Assembly (NCBI RefSeq): GCF_002163715.1
Contig: NZ_CP015698.1
Span: 3,857,674 to 3,921,673, forward strand
DNA length: 64,000 bases
Origin: Curvibacter sp. AEP1-3
Lineage (GTDB): Bacteria; Pseudomonadota; Gammaproteobacteria; Burkholderiales; Burkholderiaceae_C
Direction: 5' to 3'
Part shown: one piece after another, positions 18,187 to 26,376 of the stretch
Position numbering within the stretch: the first letter of the stretch is position 1
Layout of the letters: each line of letters begins with the position of its first letter
Program-made: the position numbers and the translations under genes
Notes under the pieces: model-generated
The model's database searches: none
What the model was told of the DNA's origin: nothing
Seen by the model: only the letters and a program-made list of their open reading frames with translations

Positions 18187-18738
18187 TTAACCCGCCCTGA
18201 TGCGTTGCAGGGTGAGCTGGATCAAGCGCGCGTCCGAACTCGCCCGGTGCCGCTGGGTGCCGCGCTCGCTGGCGATCTGGGCTTTGACGACATGCCATTG
18301 GTCGGCCTCTTCGTCGCTGAGCAGGCTGCGCAGGTTTTCCAGCTTGAAGCGGGGGGACATGCCGGCTGCTTCATACAACACATTGAGCCAGGTGAAGTCG
18401 TTGGCCCAGCCGTCGGAGTACACGGTTTGCCCGGCCAGCTGGGTGTTGAGCAGGGTGGCTACTTCGCGGGCGCGCAGGCCACGCTCATGCAACAGCTCGC
18501 GGGTAATGCGGTGCAGGGCGGCAGCACTGTCGTCCCAGTGCGTCCAGTCTTGCTCGGGCTGCACCAAGGTGCAGTAAGCGTGCCCGTCCGGCAACACATA
18601 GCCCACCTCAATGGGGTAGCTGCTGCGGCCTAGGCCGGAGGCCTCGATGTCGAGCACCGTGGGGGCGAGGTGGGTGATGGGTCGGTCCAAGGTGACAGTG
18701 GGGGGCATGGTGTTCGCGTTGCCGCTTTGTTTTTTCAT
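18187..18738 (-). CDS. DnaQ-like 3'-5' exonuclease (DEDDh)
   Basis: About 183 residues from the ATG at 18738; starts at 18795 and 18708 are also possible and no ribosome site decides among them. The exonuclease motifs are VLDIEASGLG (ExoI, with the D-x-E pair), WANDFTWLN (ExoII) and HRASSDARL (ExoIII, the H-x4-D pair), giving a complete DEDDh set. Such proteins trim single-stranded DNA or RNA from the 3' end. It is a single-domain protein with no polymerase or helicase partner; substrate unknown. Confidence 0.82.
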   Translation of the reverse strand: MKKQSGNANTMPPTVTLDRPITHLAPTVLDIEASGLGRSSYPIEVGYVLPDGHAYCTLVQPEQDWTHWDDSAAALHRITRELLHERGLRAREVATLLNTQLAGQTVYSDGWANDFTWLNVLYEAAGMSPRFKLENLRSLLSDEEADQWHVVKAQIASERGTQRHRASSDARLIQLTLQRIRAG

Positions 18739-18835
18739 TCTCCAGCAAGCTTTGCGCCAGCCCGTATGGGGTATGCCCTGATGGGTGTACGCCAAACGGG
18801 TGACAATCCAGCTTTTCTTGCTTTACAGGACCCGC

Positions 18836-19738
18836 ATGGCCAGCAGCCTTCTCGCTCTTATTGATGACATTGCCACGGTGTTGGACGATGTCGCGGTGCT
18901 CAGCAAAGTCGCCGCCAAGAAAACAGCCGGTGTGCTGGGGGATGACCTCGCGCTCAATGCGCAACAGGTCACTGGCGTTTCCGCAGAACGCGAGATTCCG
19001 GTGGTATGGGCGGTGTGCAAGGGTTCGCTGTTGAACAAAGTGATCCTGGTGCCCGCGGCCTTGGCCATCAGTATCGTGGCGCCCTGGCTGGTGACGCCGC
19101 TGCTCATGGTGGGCGGCGCTTTTTTGTGTTTTGAAGGTTTCGAGAAGCTGGCCCACAAGTTTCTGCATCGCGCGGAAGACGATCAGGCCCATGAAGCCGA
19201 GCTTTTGCAGGCGCTGCAAAACCCCGCAGTGGATCTGGTGGCGCTGGAGAAAGACAAGATCAAGGGGGCCATCCGCACCGACTTCATTCTCTCGGCCGAA
19301 ATCATCGCCATCACCTTGGGCACGGTGCAAACCAGCGCCTGGACGACGCAGCTTATGGTGCTGGCCGGTGTGGCCTTCATCATGACGGTGGGCGTGTACG
19401 GCCTGGTGGCGGGCATTGTGAAGATTGACGACCTGGGCCTCTACCTCACCCGTCGGCCCTCCGCCACGCCCGAAGGCGGCTTCACCCAGGCGCTGGGGCG
19501 CGGCTTGCTGCGCGCAGCACCGGTGCTGATGAAGGTGCTGTCGGTGGCCGGCACCGCGGCCATGTTTCTGGTGGGCGGCGGCATTCTGGTGCACGGCTTG
19601 CCGTTTTTGCACCACCTGCTGGATGGTCTGCCGCTGGGCTTTGTGTGGGACGGTTTGGTCGGCATCGTGGCCGGCGCCCTGGTGCTGGCAGGTGTAACGC
19701 TGGTGCAGCGCCTGCGTCAGGGTTCGAAGGGAAATTAG
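18836..19738 (+). CDS. DUF808 (YedI-like) inner-membrane protein
   Basis: 300 residues from the ATG at 18836 ([20 protein letters not shown]). The N-terminal [20 protein letters not shown] block and about six to eight membrane segments match the DUF808/YedI family of unknown function. A start at 18785 would only add an unconserved leader. The EamA gene follows after three bases, so the two are probably co-transcribed. Confidence 0.88.
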   Translation: MASSLLALIDDIATVLDDVAVLSKVAAKKTAGVLGDDLALNAQQVTGVSAEREIPVVWAVCKGSLLNKVILVPAALAISIVAPWLVTPLLMVGGAFLCFEGFEKLAHKFLHRAEDDQAHEAELLQALQNPAVDLVALEKDKIKGAIRTDFILSAEIIAITLGTVQTSAWTTQLMVLAGVAFIMTVGVYGLVAGIVKIDDLGLYLTRRPSATPEGGFTQALGRGLLRAAPVLMKVLSVAGTAAMFLVGGGILVHGLPFLHHLLDGLPLGFVWDGLVGIVAGALVLAGVTLVQRLRQGSKGN

Positions 19739-19740
19739 CC

Positions 19741-19787
19741 ATTGGCGCCCGTGCAATCTGCGCAAGCAGCTCCTAAATCCATAGCAA
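19741..19787 (-). repeat. Dispersed palindromic repeat, copy 4 (at the EamA start)
   Basis: Read on the minus strand: TTGCTATGGATTTAGGAGCT then GCTTGCGCAGATTGCACGGGCGCC. It matches copy 3 in the core and in the GCTTGCGCAGA block. It coincides with the first codons of the EamA gene, so the repeat supplies that gene's N-terminus. Confidence 0.6.
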
Positions 19788-20677
19788 CCGGTCTGGCGCT
19801 GGCCATTGCCGGTGCCATTGCCTTCAGTGGCAAAGCCATCATCGTCAAGCTGGCCTACCGCTACCCCGGGGTGGATGCAGTCAGCCTCATCATGCTGCGC
19901 ATGTTGATGGCATTGCCGTTTTTCCTGGCCATCGTGTGGTGGACCGGGCCGCGCGCACGCCGGCGGGGCCAGGACGTGGTGGCGCTGACCACCCGAGACA
20001 AGCTGGGCATTCTGGGCCTGGGCATTACCGGTTACTACCTCGCCAGCTTTCTGGACTTTGCGGGGCTGGCCTACATCTCGGCTTCGCTGGAGCGGCTGAT
20101 TTTGTACCTCAACCCCACGCTCGTCGTGTTGCTGGGTATGGCCTTGTATGGCAAAAAGGTGACGCTGCCGCAGGGCGTGGGCATGGCCATCAGTTACGGC
20201 GGCGTGCTGCTGGTGTTCGGCCACGAAGTGACCTTGGCCGGCGGCCATGTGGCGCTGGGCGCGGCCCTGGTGCTGGGCAGCGCCATCAGCTATGCGCTGT
20301 ATTTGAGCTATAGCGGCGAGCTGGTGCAGCGCCTGGGCTCGCTGCGGTTGGTGGGGCTGGCCACCAGTGTGGCCTGCGTGCTGTGCATTGCGCAGTTTGT
20401 GCTGTTGCGGCCGCTGGACACTGCGTTTGCCGTGGCGCCAGAGGTGCTGTGGCTCTCGCTGCTTAACGCCACAGCCTGCACGGTGGTTCCGGTGCTGATG
20501 GTGATGATGGCGATCGAGCGCATCGGCTCGGGCCTGGCCGCGCAGGTGGGCATGGTGGGCCCCATGTCCACCATCCTCATGGGCGTGTTGCTGCTGGACG
20601 AGCCCATGAACCTGTGGGTGGTGGCGGGCACCGTTTTGGTGTTACTGGGTGTGTATGTGGTGAGCAGCCGGCGCTGA
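19742..20677 (+). CDS. EamA-family (DMT superfamily) transporter
   Basis: 311 residues if read from the TTG at 19742; no ATG lies before the first membrane helix, and the first ~16 residues are encoded by a copy of the dispersed repeat. Ten hydrophobic helices in two five-helix EamA repeats are visible, with AFSGKAIIVKLAYR (about residues 28-41) at the end of helix 1 and LLLDEPMNLWVVAGTVLVLL (about 284-303) near the end, as in RhaT/YdcZ-type metabolite exporters. Substrate unknown. It follows the DUF808 gene and precedes the SDR gene. Confidence 0.85.
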   Translation: MAPVQSAQAAPKSIATGLALAIAGAIAFSGKAIIVKLAYRYPGVDAVSLIMLRMLMALPFFLAIVWWTGPRARRRGQDVVALTTRDKLGILGLGITGYYLASFLDFAGLAYISASLERLILYLNPTLVVLLGMALYGKKVTLPQGVGMAISYGGVLLVFGHEVTLAGGHVALGAALVLGSAISYALYLSYSGELVQRLGSLRLVGLATSVACVLCIAQFVLLRPLDTAFAVAPEVLWLSLLNATACTVVPVLMVMMAIERIGSGLAAQVGMVGPMSTILMGVLLLDEPMNLWVVAGTVLVLLGVYVVSSRR

Positions 20678-20711
20678 CGCTGCGCGTACCAACAATAGAG
20701 AAGGACTCGAC

Positions 20712-21506
20712 ATGGATTTAGGAATCAAAGGCAAATGGGCATTGGTGTGCGGCGCCAGCAAAGGGCTGGGCCTGGGCTGTGCGCAAGCGCTGGCCGCCGA
20801 GGGTGTGAACCTGCTGATCGTGGCACGGGGCGCGCAGGCCCTGGAACAATCTGCTATGAATTTAAGAGCTGCTTACGCAGACAAGACGGGCGCTGAGGTG
20901 CTTTTTTGTGCCCAGGACATCACCACGGTGGCCGGCCGTGAGGCCGTATTTTCAATGCGCGCGGACTTTGACATTGTGGTCACCAACGCGGGCGGCCCGC
21001 CGCCCGGCGATTTCCGCGACTGGGACCGCGAGGCTTGGATCAAGGCGGTAGACGCCAACATGCTAACCCCCATCGAGCTCATCAAGGCCACGGTGGACGG
21101 CATGGCCGCACGGGGTTTCGGGCGCATTGTGAACATCACCTCCAGCGCGGTGAAGTCGCCCATCGACATTCTGGGCCTGTCCAATGGCGCGCGTAGCGGA
21201 CTGACCGGCTTTGTGGCCGGCGTGGCCCGCAGCAGCCTGGCCGCCAAGGGCGTGACCATCAACAACCTGCTGCCCGGCAAGTTCGACACCGACCGCATTG
21301 CCGCCACCGTGAAGGCCACTTCGGCCAAAACCGGCCAGAGCGTGGAAGACATCCGCCGCCTGCAGCAGGCGCAGATTCCCGTGGGCCGCTACGGCACGCC
21401 CGCCGAGTTCGGCCAGGTCTGCGCTTTCCTGTGCAGCCAGCAAGCCGGCTATATGACGGGCCAAAACGTGTTGGTGGACGGCGGGGCATTTGGCGGCACT
21501 TTTTAA
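20712..21506 (+). CDS. SDR family oxidoreductase with altered catalytic motif
   Basis: A 264-residue Rossmann-fold protein. The cofactor loop is GASKGLGLG (about residues 14-22) and VVTNAGG (about 91-97) is intact. The catalytic serine lies in ITSSAVKS (about 140-147), but the usual Tyr-x3-Lys is replaced by LSNGARSGL (about 156-164), i.e. Ser-x3-Arg. Several Burkholderiales 3-oxoacyl reductase-like SDRs share this change. Expected role is reduction of a keto group with NAD(P)H, but activity may differ. ATG at 20712 follows AGAAGGACTCGAC. A repeat copy is embedded in frame near residues 48-62. Confidence 0.85.
   Translation: MDLGIKGKWALVCGASKGLGLGCAQALAAEGVNLLIVARGAQALEQSAMNLRAAYADKTGAEVLFCAQDITTVAGREAVFSMRADFDIVVTNAGGPPPGDFRDWDREAWIKAVDANMLTPIELIKATVDGMAARGFGRIVNITSSAVKSPIDILGLSNGARSGLTGFVAGVARSSLAAKGVTINNLLPGKFDTDRIAATVKATSAKTGQSVEDIRRLQQAQIPVGRYGTPAEFGQVCAFLCSQQAGYMTGQNVLVDGGAFGGTF
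20851..20898 (+). repeat. Dispersed palindromic repeat, copy 5 (inside the SDR gene)
   Basis: CTGCTATGAATTTAAGAGCT then GCTTACGCAGACAAGACGGG then CGCTGAGG aligns with copy 3 over the core, the GCTTxCGCA block and the GC arm. It is within the SDR coding region and in frame, encoding a surface-like AMNLRAAYADKTGAE segment after the second beta strand. Confidence 0.55.
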
Positions 21507-21587
21507 TCGTTTGTAACTTGTGGCATCCGACTTGCTTGATGGAGGTCAAGCGGCCTCGCCAGGCCCCGAACACAGGGAGTTGGAACC

Positions 21588-24110
21588 ATGACCGAAGCAG
21601 TCAGGCTGGATATCGACACCTTCTTGCCTTACATGCGGGATGTGATCCGGTGTGAAGGCGCCCTGCACGAACTCAACCTGATGTGGCGGCTGATCGAGTC
21701 GTCCGCCAAGATGAATTGCCCGGACGAGGCGCAGGCCATCCTCCCCACCATGGCCGCCACCCGCGAGGGCTTTACCCGGCTGGAGCATGAGCTGGTGGCC
21801 AGCCTGGTCAGTGAGAAAGTGGGCACGGTGCTTGATGAAATCGGCACCCAGGCGCAGTACGTCATCGACATCGTGGTGCGCAATCTGTACGAGCGCACTG
21901 CCGACGTCGGCTTTCTGGCTACCGACAACGAGCTGTGCAACTTTGTGGCCGGTATCACCGAAGACCAGGCCGCTGCACGTGCGCGCTTGCGGGCCTATGC
22001 CACCAAATACACCGTGTATGACGAAATCATGTTGCTCGACACCGCGGGCAACGTGCTGGTCCAGATCGACGAGACCACGCCCATGGAGGGCAGCGATGAC
22101 CCGCTGATCGCGCAAACGCTGGCCAGCGACGGCTTTGTGGAGACATTCCGCTTCAGCCGGCTGCGCCCCAACAAGCGCCTGGCCCTGATTTACTCCAAAC
22201 GCATGCTGCACCCCCAGACGCAGCGGGTGGTCGGCGTGCTGTGCCTGTGCTTTCATTTCGAGCAGGAGATGGCGGGCATCTTCCGCTCGCACCGCGATGC
22301 GGCCAAACGCTCCAACATGCTGCTGCTGGATGGCGATAACCGTGTGATCGAGTCCGCAGACCCGACCTGGATTCCGCTGGGCTCGGTGGTGCCGGTGAAT
22401 CACAGCGCATCACCACGTTTGTGGGTGTTCATGGGACGGCAATATTTGGTCCGCACCTTCCGCTCAGGCGGCTATCAGGGCTACCCCGGCCCGCCGGGCT
22501 GGCAAGGGCAGGTCATGATTCCGGTGGACATTGCCTTCACCGGGCGCGACACCCAAGCCCTGGCCGCGCTGGATACGGGCATGCGCAGCGGTTTGCTGTC
22601 GCACGCGCAGGCGCTCTCGGGGCCTTTGTTTGAAATCATGGCTGCGGCCGAGACCATACGCTGCGTGGTGTGGAACGGGCAGGTCATGTCGGCCGGTCAG
22701 CAGGGCGACCTGAGCAAGCTCAAGGCCATCCTCGCGCAGATCAGCGAAACCGGTGCCCGCAGCAACGCGCTGTTTGCCAAGTCGATCGGCGATTTGTATG
22801 AAACCGTACTCAACACCAGCCTGCAAAAGGCTGAGTTTGTGGCGCGCTTGCTGGTGGATTTGTTGGACCGCAACTTGTACGAGCGCTCTGACGACTGCCG
22901 CTGGTGGGCCCTGACACCGGAGCTGCGCCAGGCACTGAGTGCGCCGGTGTGGACCGATGCACTGGCCGAGGAGGTGACCGGCATCCTCCGTTACATCAAT
23001 TCGCTCTACACCGTGTACACCCGCTTGTTTGTGTACGACGCAGAGGGGCGCATTGTGGTCAGTACCGAGCTCGATGAAACCCATGGTCCCGGTATCGCTG
23101 GTGAGCAACTCGATGCGCTCACGCTGTCCCGGGTCAAGGCGCTGCGCACCGAGCAAGACTATTACGTCACGCCTTTCGGTCCGGACCCTTTCTACGGCGG
23201 CCAGTCCACCTACACCTACCACGCAGCCGTGCGCGACCCGCTGCGCCCGGACCGGGTAGTGGGCGGTGTGGGCATTGTGTTCAATTCGGCACCGGAATTC
23301 ACTGCCATGCTGCGCAGTGGTGTGGGCGAGCGCCCGGGCATGCAGGCCTTGTTTGTAGACCGCGCGGGCAAAGTCATTGCAAGCTCCGACCCGGGCATGC
23401 CGGTAGGCGCTCAACTGGGTCTGCAGACGGAAGTGCAGCAACTGGCGTCCGGACGCAGCCTGTCCAAGGTAGTGGAGCGCGGCGGCAACTACACCATCAT
23501 GGGCAGCGCCGCATCCCAGGGCTATCGGGAATTCAAAACCAGCGATGGCTACCGCGATGACGTGATTGCCGTGGTGTACGACGCTTTGGGTGCAGTGCGC
23601 GAGGGCCAGGGCCGTAGCGCTGACCTTGAGCTACCCTTGGTGGGCCTGCAAGGTGGCGAGCGCGCGGAGTACGCCACCTACTGGGGTGTTGGCAAATTGT
23701 TTGCCCTCTCTGCAGAGCATGTGCAGGAGGCCGTGTCGGCGGCCAAGCTCACCTCGGTACCGGTCGACGATGGCCGCGGGCGGGTAGGCCTGATGGCCTG
23801 GACGCAAAACGGCCGCGAGCAGGCTTCGGTGTGGGTGTTTGACCTGTGCCTGTTGCTGACTGGCCGTCGCGCAGTGGTGCAAAAGAGCAGCCAGATCATT
23901 GTGCTGCGCCATCAGGATCGCTTGCTCGGCCTGCTGGTGGATGCCCTGCATGGTGTCACCGAGTTCCGCACCGACCAGATCATTCCAACGCCCTTCGGCG
24001 GCAACGCTGGCCGGCCCGCGCTGGTGAGGGCCTTCATCAAGGCCAATGGTGGTGATGTGCTGGTGCAGGTGGTGGATGTGAAAGCTTGCTTCGAGCGCGT
24101 GTACGACTAG
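21588..24110 (+). CDS. Cache-Cache-CheW chemotaxis-type signalling protein
   Basis: An 840-residue protein with no signal peptide or membrane helix in view. Two related sensor-like halves start around NLYERTADVGFLATD (about residue 99) and NLYERSDDCRWWALT (about 427), each followed by a Cache/PAS-like sheet (YDEIMLLDTAGNVLVQID; YTRLFVYDAEGRIVVSTE). The last ~150 residues form a CheW-like domain with LPLVGLQGGERAEYATYWGV at its start and LLVDALHGVTEFRTDQII near its end. It lacks the helical signalling hairpin of chemoreceptors. In the family, such proteins are thought to bring a sensed ligand to a CheA complex. ATG follows GGGAGTTGGAACC. Confidence 0.85.
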   Translation: MTEAVRLDIDTFLPYMRDVIRCEGALHELNLMWRLIESSAKMNCPDEAQAILPTMAATREGFTRLEHELVASLVSEKVGTVLDEIGTQAQYVIDIVVRNLYERTADVGFLATDNELCNFVAGITEDQAAARARLRAYATKYTVYDEIMLLDTAGNVLVQIDETTPMEGSDDPLIAQTLASDGFVETFRFSRLRPNKRLALIYSKRMLHPQTQRVVGVLCLCFHFEQEMAGIFRSHRDAAKRSNMLLLDGDNRVIESADPTWIPLGSVVPVNHSASPRLWVFMGRQYLVRTFRSGGYQGYPGPPGWQGQVMIPVDIAFTGRDTQALAALDTGMRSGLLSHAQALSGPLFEIMAAAETIRCVVWNGQVMSAGQQGDLSKLKAILAQISETGARSNALFAKSIGDLYETVLNTSLQKAEFVARLLVDLLDRNLYERSDDCRWWALTPELRQALSAPVWTDALAEEVTGILRYINSLYTVYTRLFVYDAEGRIVVSTELDETHGPGIAGEQLDALTLSRVKALRTEQDYYVTPFGPDPFYGGQSTYTYHAAVRDPLRPDRVVGGVGIVFNSAPEFTAMLRSGVGERPGMQALFVDRAGKVIASSDPGMPVGAQLGLQTEVQQLASGRSLSKVVERGGNYTIMGSAASQGYREFKTSDGYRDDVIAVVYDALGAVREGQGRSADLELPLVGLQGGERAEYATYWGVGKLFALSAEHVQEAVSAAKLTSVPVDDGRGRVGLMAWTQNGREQASVWVFDLCLLLTGRRAVVQKSSQIIVLRHQDRLLGLLVDALHGVTEFRTDQIIPTPFGGNAGRPALVRAFIKANGGDVLVQVVDVKACFERVYD

Positions 24111-25066
24111 GCTGCAGCCACTCGGCGCGTACGGTAGGCCTTGGGCGTGAGCCCGAAATGCTGGCGGAAGCAGCGGATGAAGTAGCTGGCGCTGGCAAAG
24201 CCGCAGCACCATGCCACCTCTTTGATAGCAGCATCGCCCTCTGTCAACAAGCGGGCGGCGCGAGCCAGGCGCTGCTGCAGGATGACCTGCCACAGGTGAT
24301 CGCCCGTGTGGCTGCTGTACAGGTGCGACAGGTAGTCCGCCGTGCAGCCCAACTCCTGGGCCAATGAAGCGACTGTCAGGTCTACCTCGCCCATGCGGTT
24401 TTGCACCAAACGGCGCAGCTGGTTCAACAGGGCTGGCTCTTGCGACAGGGTCTTTTGCGGGGCATCGAGCAAACGGGCCACGCTGCTGAGCGCAGCGGCG
24501 AGCAAGGCCCGTTGTTGCAGTGGCCACAGCCCGGGTGAATCCTGCGCAGGCGGCCGGGCTGCATCGCACAACCAGCCTTCAATGCGCATGGCCTCCAGGT
24601 GGCTGCAAGTCTCCAGGTACAAGCTGGCGGGGTGGCCGGGCCGGTCTTCATGGGCCAGGTGGCAGGACATGCGCTGGCTGTCCGCAGAGATCACCATGTT
24701 GGAAAAAGCCTGTCCCTCACACCCGCTCACCCGCTCGTCGTGCAGCAGCTTTGGCGGTACCACCAGTACCTCGCCCGGCATGAGAGTGAGCTGCGCGTGC
24801 GGGAAGGTAAAGGTCGTTTGCCCCTGCAACTGCAAAAACACCTCCGCGTGCAAATGCATGTGCCCCGCGCCGCGCAGGCTGTCCTCTGGCAAAGGCGGCG
24901 GGTTACGCAATTGCAGGGTCCCGGACGCCGCTTCTTGGATAAACCCTGCCAGCGCGCTGCGCATGTGATTGGCGTGCACAGGCGCATCCGGGTGATCGCA
25001 GGCAATGGCGGCAATGCAGGGACCATCGCCTTCGATGCTATCGAGGATATTTACTACTTTTGACAT
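24107..25066 (-). CDS. AraC-family transcriptional regulator
   Basis: 319 residues. The N-terminal half has a cupin-like effector domain (HMHLHAEVFLQLQG, LMPGEVLVVPP around residues 69-105), and the C-terminal ~100 residues carry two helix-turn-helix motifs (VASLAQELGCTADYLSHLY; KEVAWCCGFASASYFIRCF). Its 3' end overlaps the convergent CheW-type gene by 4 bases. It is divergent from an MFS gene across 143 bases, a usual layout for a regulator and the exporter it controls. Confidence 0.92.
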   Translation of the reverse strand: MSKVVNILDSIEGDGPCIAAIACDHPDAPVHANHMRSALAGFIQEAASGTLQLRNPPPLPEDSLRGAGHMHLHAEVFLQLQGQTTFTFPHAQLTLMPGEVLVVPPKLLHDERVSGCEGQAFSNMVISADSQRMSCHLAHEDRPGHPASLYLETCSHLEAMRIEGWLCDAARPPAQDSPGLWPLQQRALLAAALSSVARLLDAPQKTLSQEPALLNQLRRLVQNRMGEVDLTVASLAQELGCTADYLSHLYSSHTGDHLWQVILQQRLARAARLLTEGDAAIKEVAWCCGFASASYFIRCFRQHFGLTPKAYRTRRVAAA

Positions 25067-25209
25067 GGGAGTGGTATCGAATTCCTAACGAGAGTATCAG
25101 TCTAATGATTACGCTATGGGGATGGAAAACCTGTTTTCGCGAGCCTTAGTCATTTTGAACTCTGCGCAATTTTCTAAGAATTTCGCTATTTTCGTGTCGG
25201 AGGCAGCCC
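25067..25209. promoter_or_regulatory. Divergent promoter region between araC-type and MFS genes
   Basis: 143 bases with an AT-rich stretch (AATTTTCTAAGAATTTCGCT) ahead of the MFS gene and a GGAG ribosome site 9 bases before its ATG. It must hold both promoters and likely the AraC operator; no exact boxes could be assigned by eye. Confidence 0.45.
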
Positions 25210-26376
25210 ATGCACGCAGCTGAACATCACGGCACGCCCGCGCAGTTACGCCGCGCCATTTGGGCGACGCGGGGCCTGTTTACCGTGCTGGGCGTCTTCA
25301 GCGCGGTATGGGGCGTGCACATTCCGTCCGTCAAGCGTCAGTACGACCTGGGCGAGGCAGCGCTCTCGCTGGTGCTGGTCGCAGCCGCGCTGGGGGCAAT
25401 TGCAGCATTGTTCTTCGCGGGCCGGGTGATCGGCCGGCTGGGCGCGCGCAATGCTGCAGCGGCTTGTGCGGCGGTGATGGCTGCCATGTTGAGCATGGTG
25501 TTGCATTGGCCGGGGCTGCCGTGGGTGTTGGCGTCCATGCTGGTGTTCGGTGCTTCGCTCAGCGTGTACGACGTGGCCATCAATACCGAAGGCTCGGTGC
25601 TGGAGACCGCAGGGGGGCGGCCCATCATGGGCAGCTTGCATGGCATGTTCAGCGTGGGGGCCATGGCGGGTGCGGCGCTGGCGTCCGGCCTCTTGCGTGC
25701 CGGGGTTCCTGCCACCTGGCAGTTGTCGGTGGTGGCCGTGTTGGTGGCGCTGTGCATTCTGGTGGGCTCGCGCTGGATGCTGCCCACGCCGGCGCCCAGC
25801 ACCCAGCCCAAAGCGCACTTCACTTGGCCGCGTGGCGCCTTGCTCATCATGGGCTTGCTCACCTTTGCTGGCATGAGTGCCGAGGGTGTGATGTTTGACT
25901 GGTGTGTGCTCTACCTGCAGCAGGAAGTACGCATGCCGCACGAGCTGGCGGCCTTGGGCTACTCCGCCTGTGCCGGGGCCATGGCGGTGATGCGATTTGC
26001 CGCCGACCGGCTGCGGGCCCGCCATAGCGAGCAGCGTTTGCTGCAGGTGAGTGGCTCCATCACCGCGGTGTCCATGGCGGTGGTGCTCATCGTCGGGCAG
26101 CCGTGGGTGGCCATCGTGGGCTGCGGGCTGGTGGGTGCGGGGCTGGCGATGATTGTTCCCATCCTCTACGGCGCAGCGAGCCGCGTGCCGGGCACCACGC
26201 CGGCTGCGGCGATTGCTGCAGTCTCGTCCATCGGCTATGCCGGTTTTATGGTCGGTCCGCCGCTGATTGGTGTGATCGCGCAGCACGCATCGCTGACCGC
26301 TGCCATGGCGGTGGTGGTAGTGGCTGCCACCATTCTCGCCCTCAGTGCCCGTTTTGTGCCGGAGAAGGCGGCTTGA
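25210..26376 (+). CDS. MFS transporter
   Basis: A 388-residue protein with about twelve hydrophobic helices. The GRVIGRLGARNAA loop between helices 2 and 3 (about residues 74-86) matches the conserved MFS motif A, and the later half repeats the pattern (RFAADRLRARHSEQ). It resembles YfmO/YbjJ-like sugar or drug efflux proteins; substrate unknown. It is divergent from the AraC regulator and its stop abuts the convergent glucosidase gene with no gap. Confidence 0.9.
   Translation: MHAAEHHGTPAQLRRAIWATRGLFTVLGVFSAVWGVHIPSVKRQYDLGEAALSLVLVAAALGAIAALFFAGRVIGRLGARNAAAACAAVMAAMLSMVLHWPGLPWVLASMLVFGASLSVYDVAINTEGSVLETAGGRPIMGSLHGMFSVGAMAGAALASGLLRAGVPATWQLSVVAVLVALCILVGSRWMLPTPAPSTQPKAHFTWPRGALLIMGLLTFAGMSAEGVMFDWCVLYLQQEVRMPHELAALGYSACAGAMAVMRFAADRLRARHSEQRLLQVSGSITAVSMAVVLIVGQPWVAIVGCGLVGAGLAMIVPILYGAASRVPGTTPAAAIAAVSSIGYAGFMVGPPLIGVIAQHASLTAAMAVVVVAATILALSARFVPEKAA

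Noticed and set aside
18608..20248. Minus-strand frame of 546 codons opposite DUF808 and EamA genes
   Set aside because: Repetitive Gln/His composition typical of a reverse-complement shadow.
24215..24245. TTTGATAGCAGCATCGCC in the AraC gene as a repeat copy
   Set aside because: The match covers only half the core and encodes the conserved AAIKEVAWCCGF helix.
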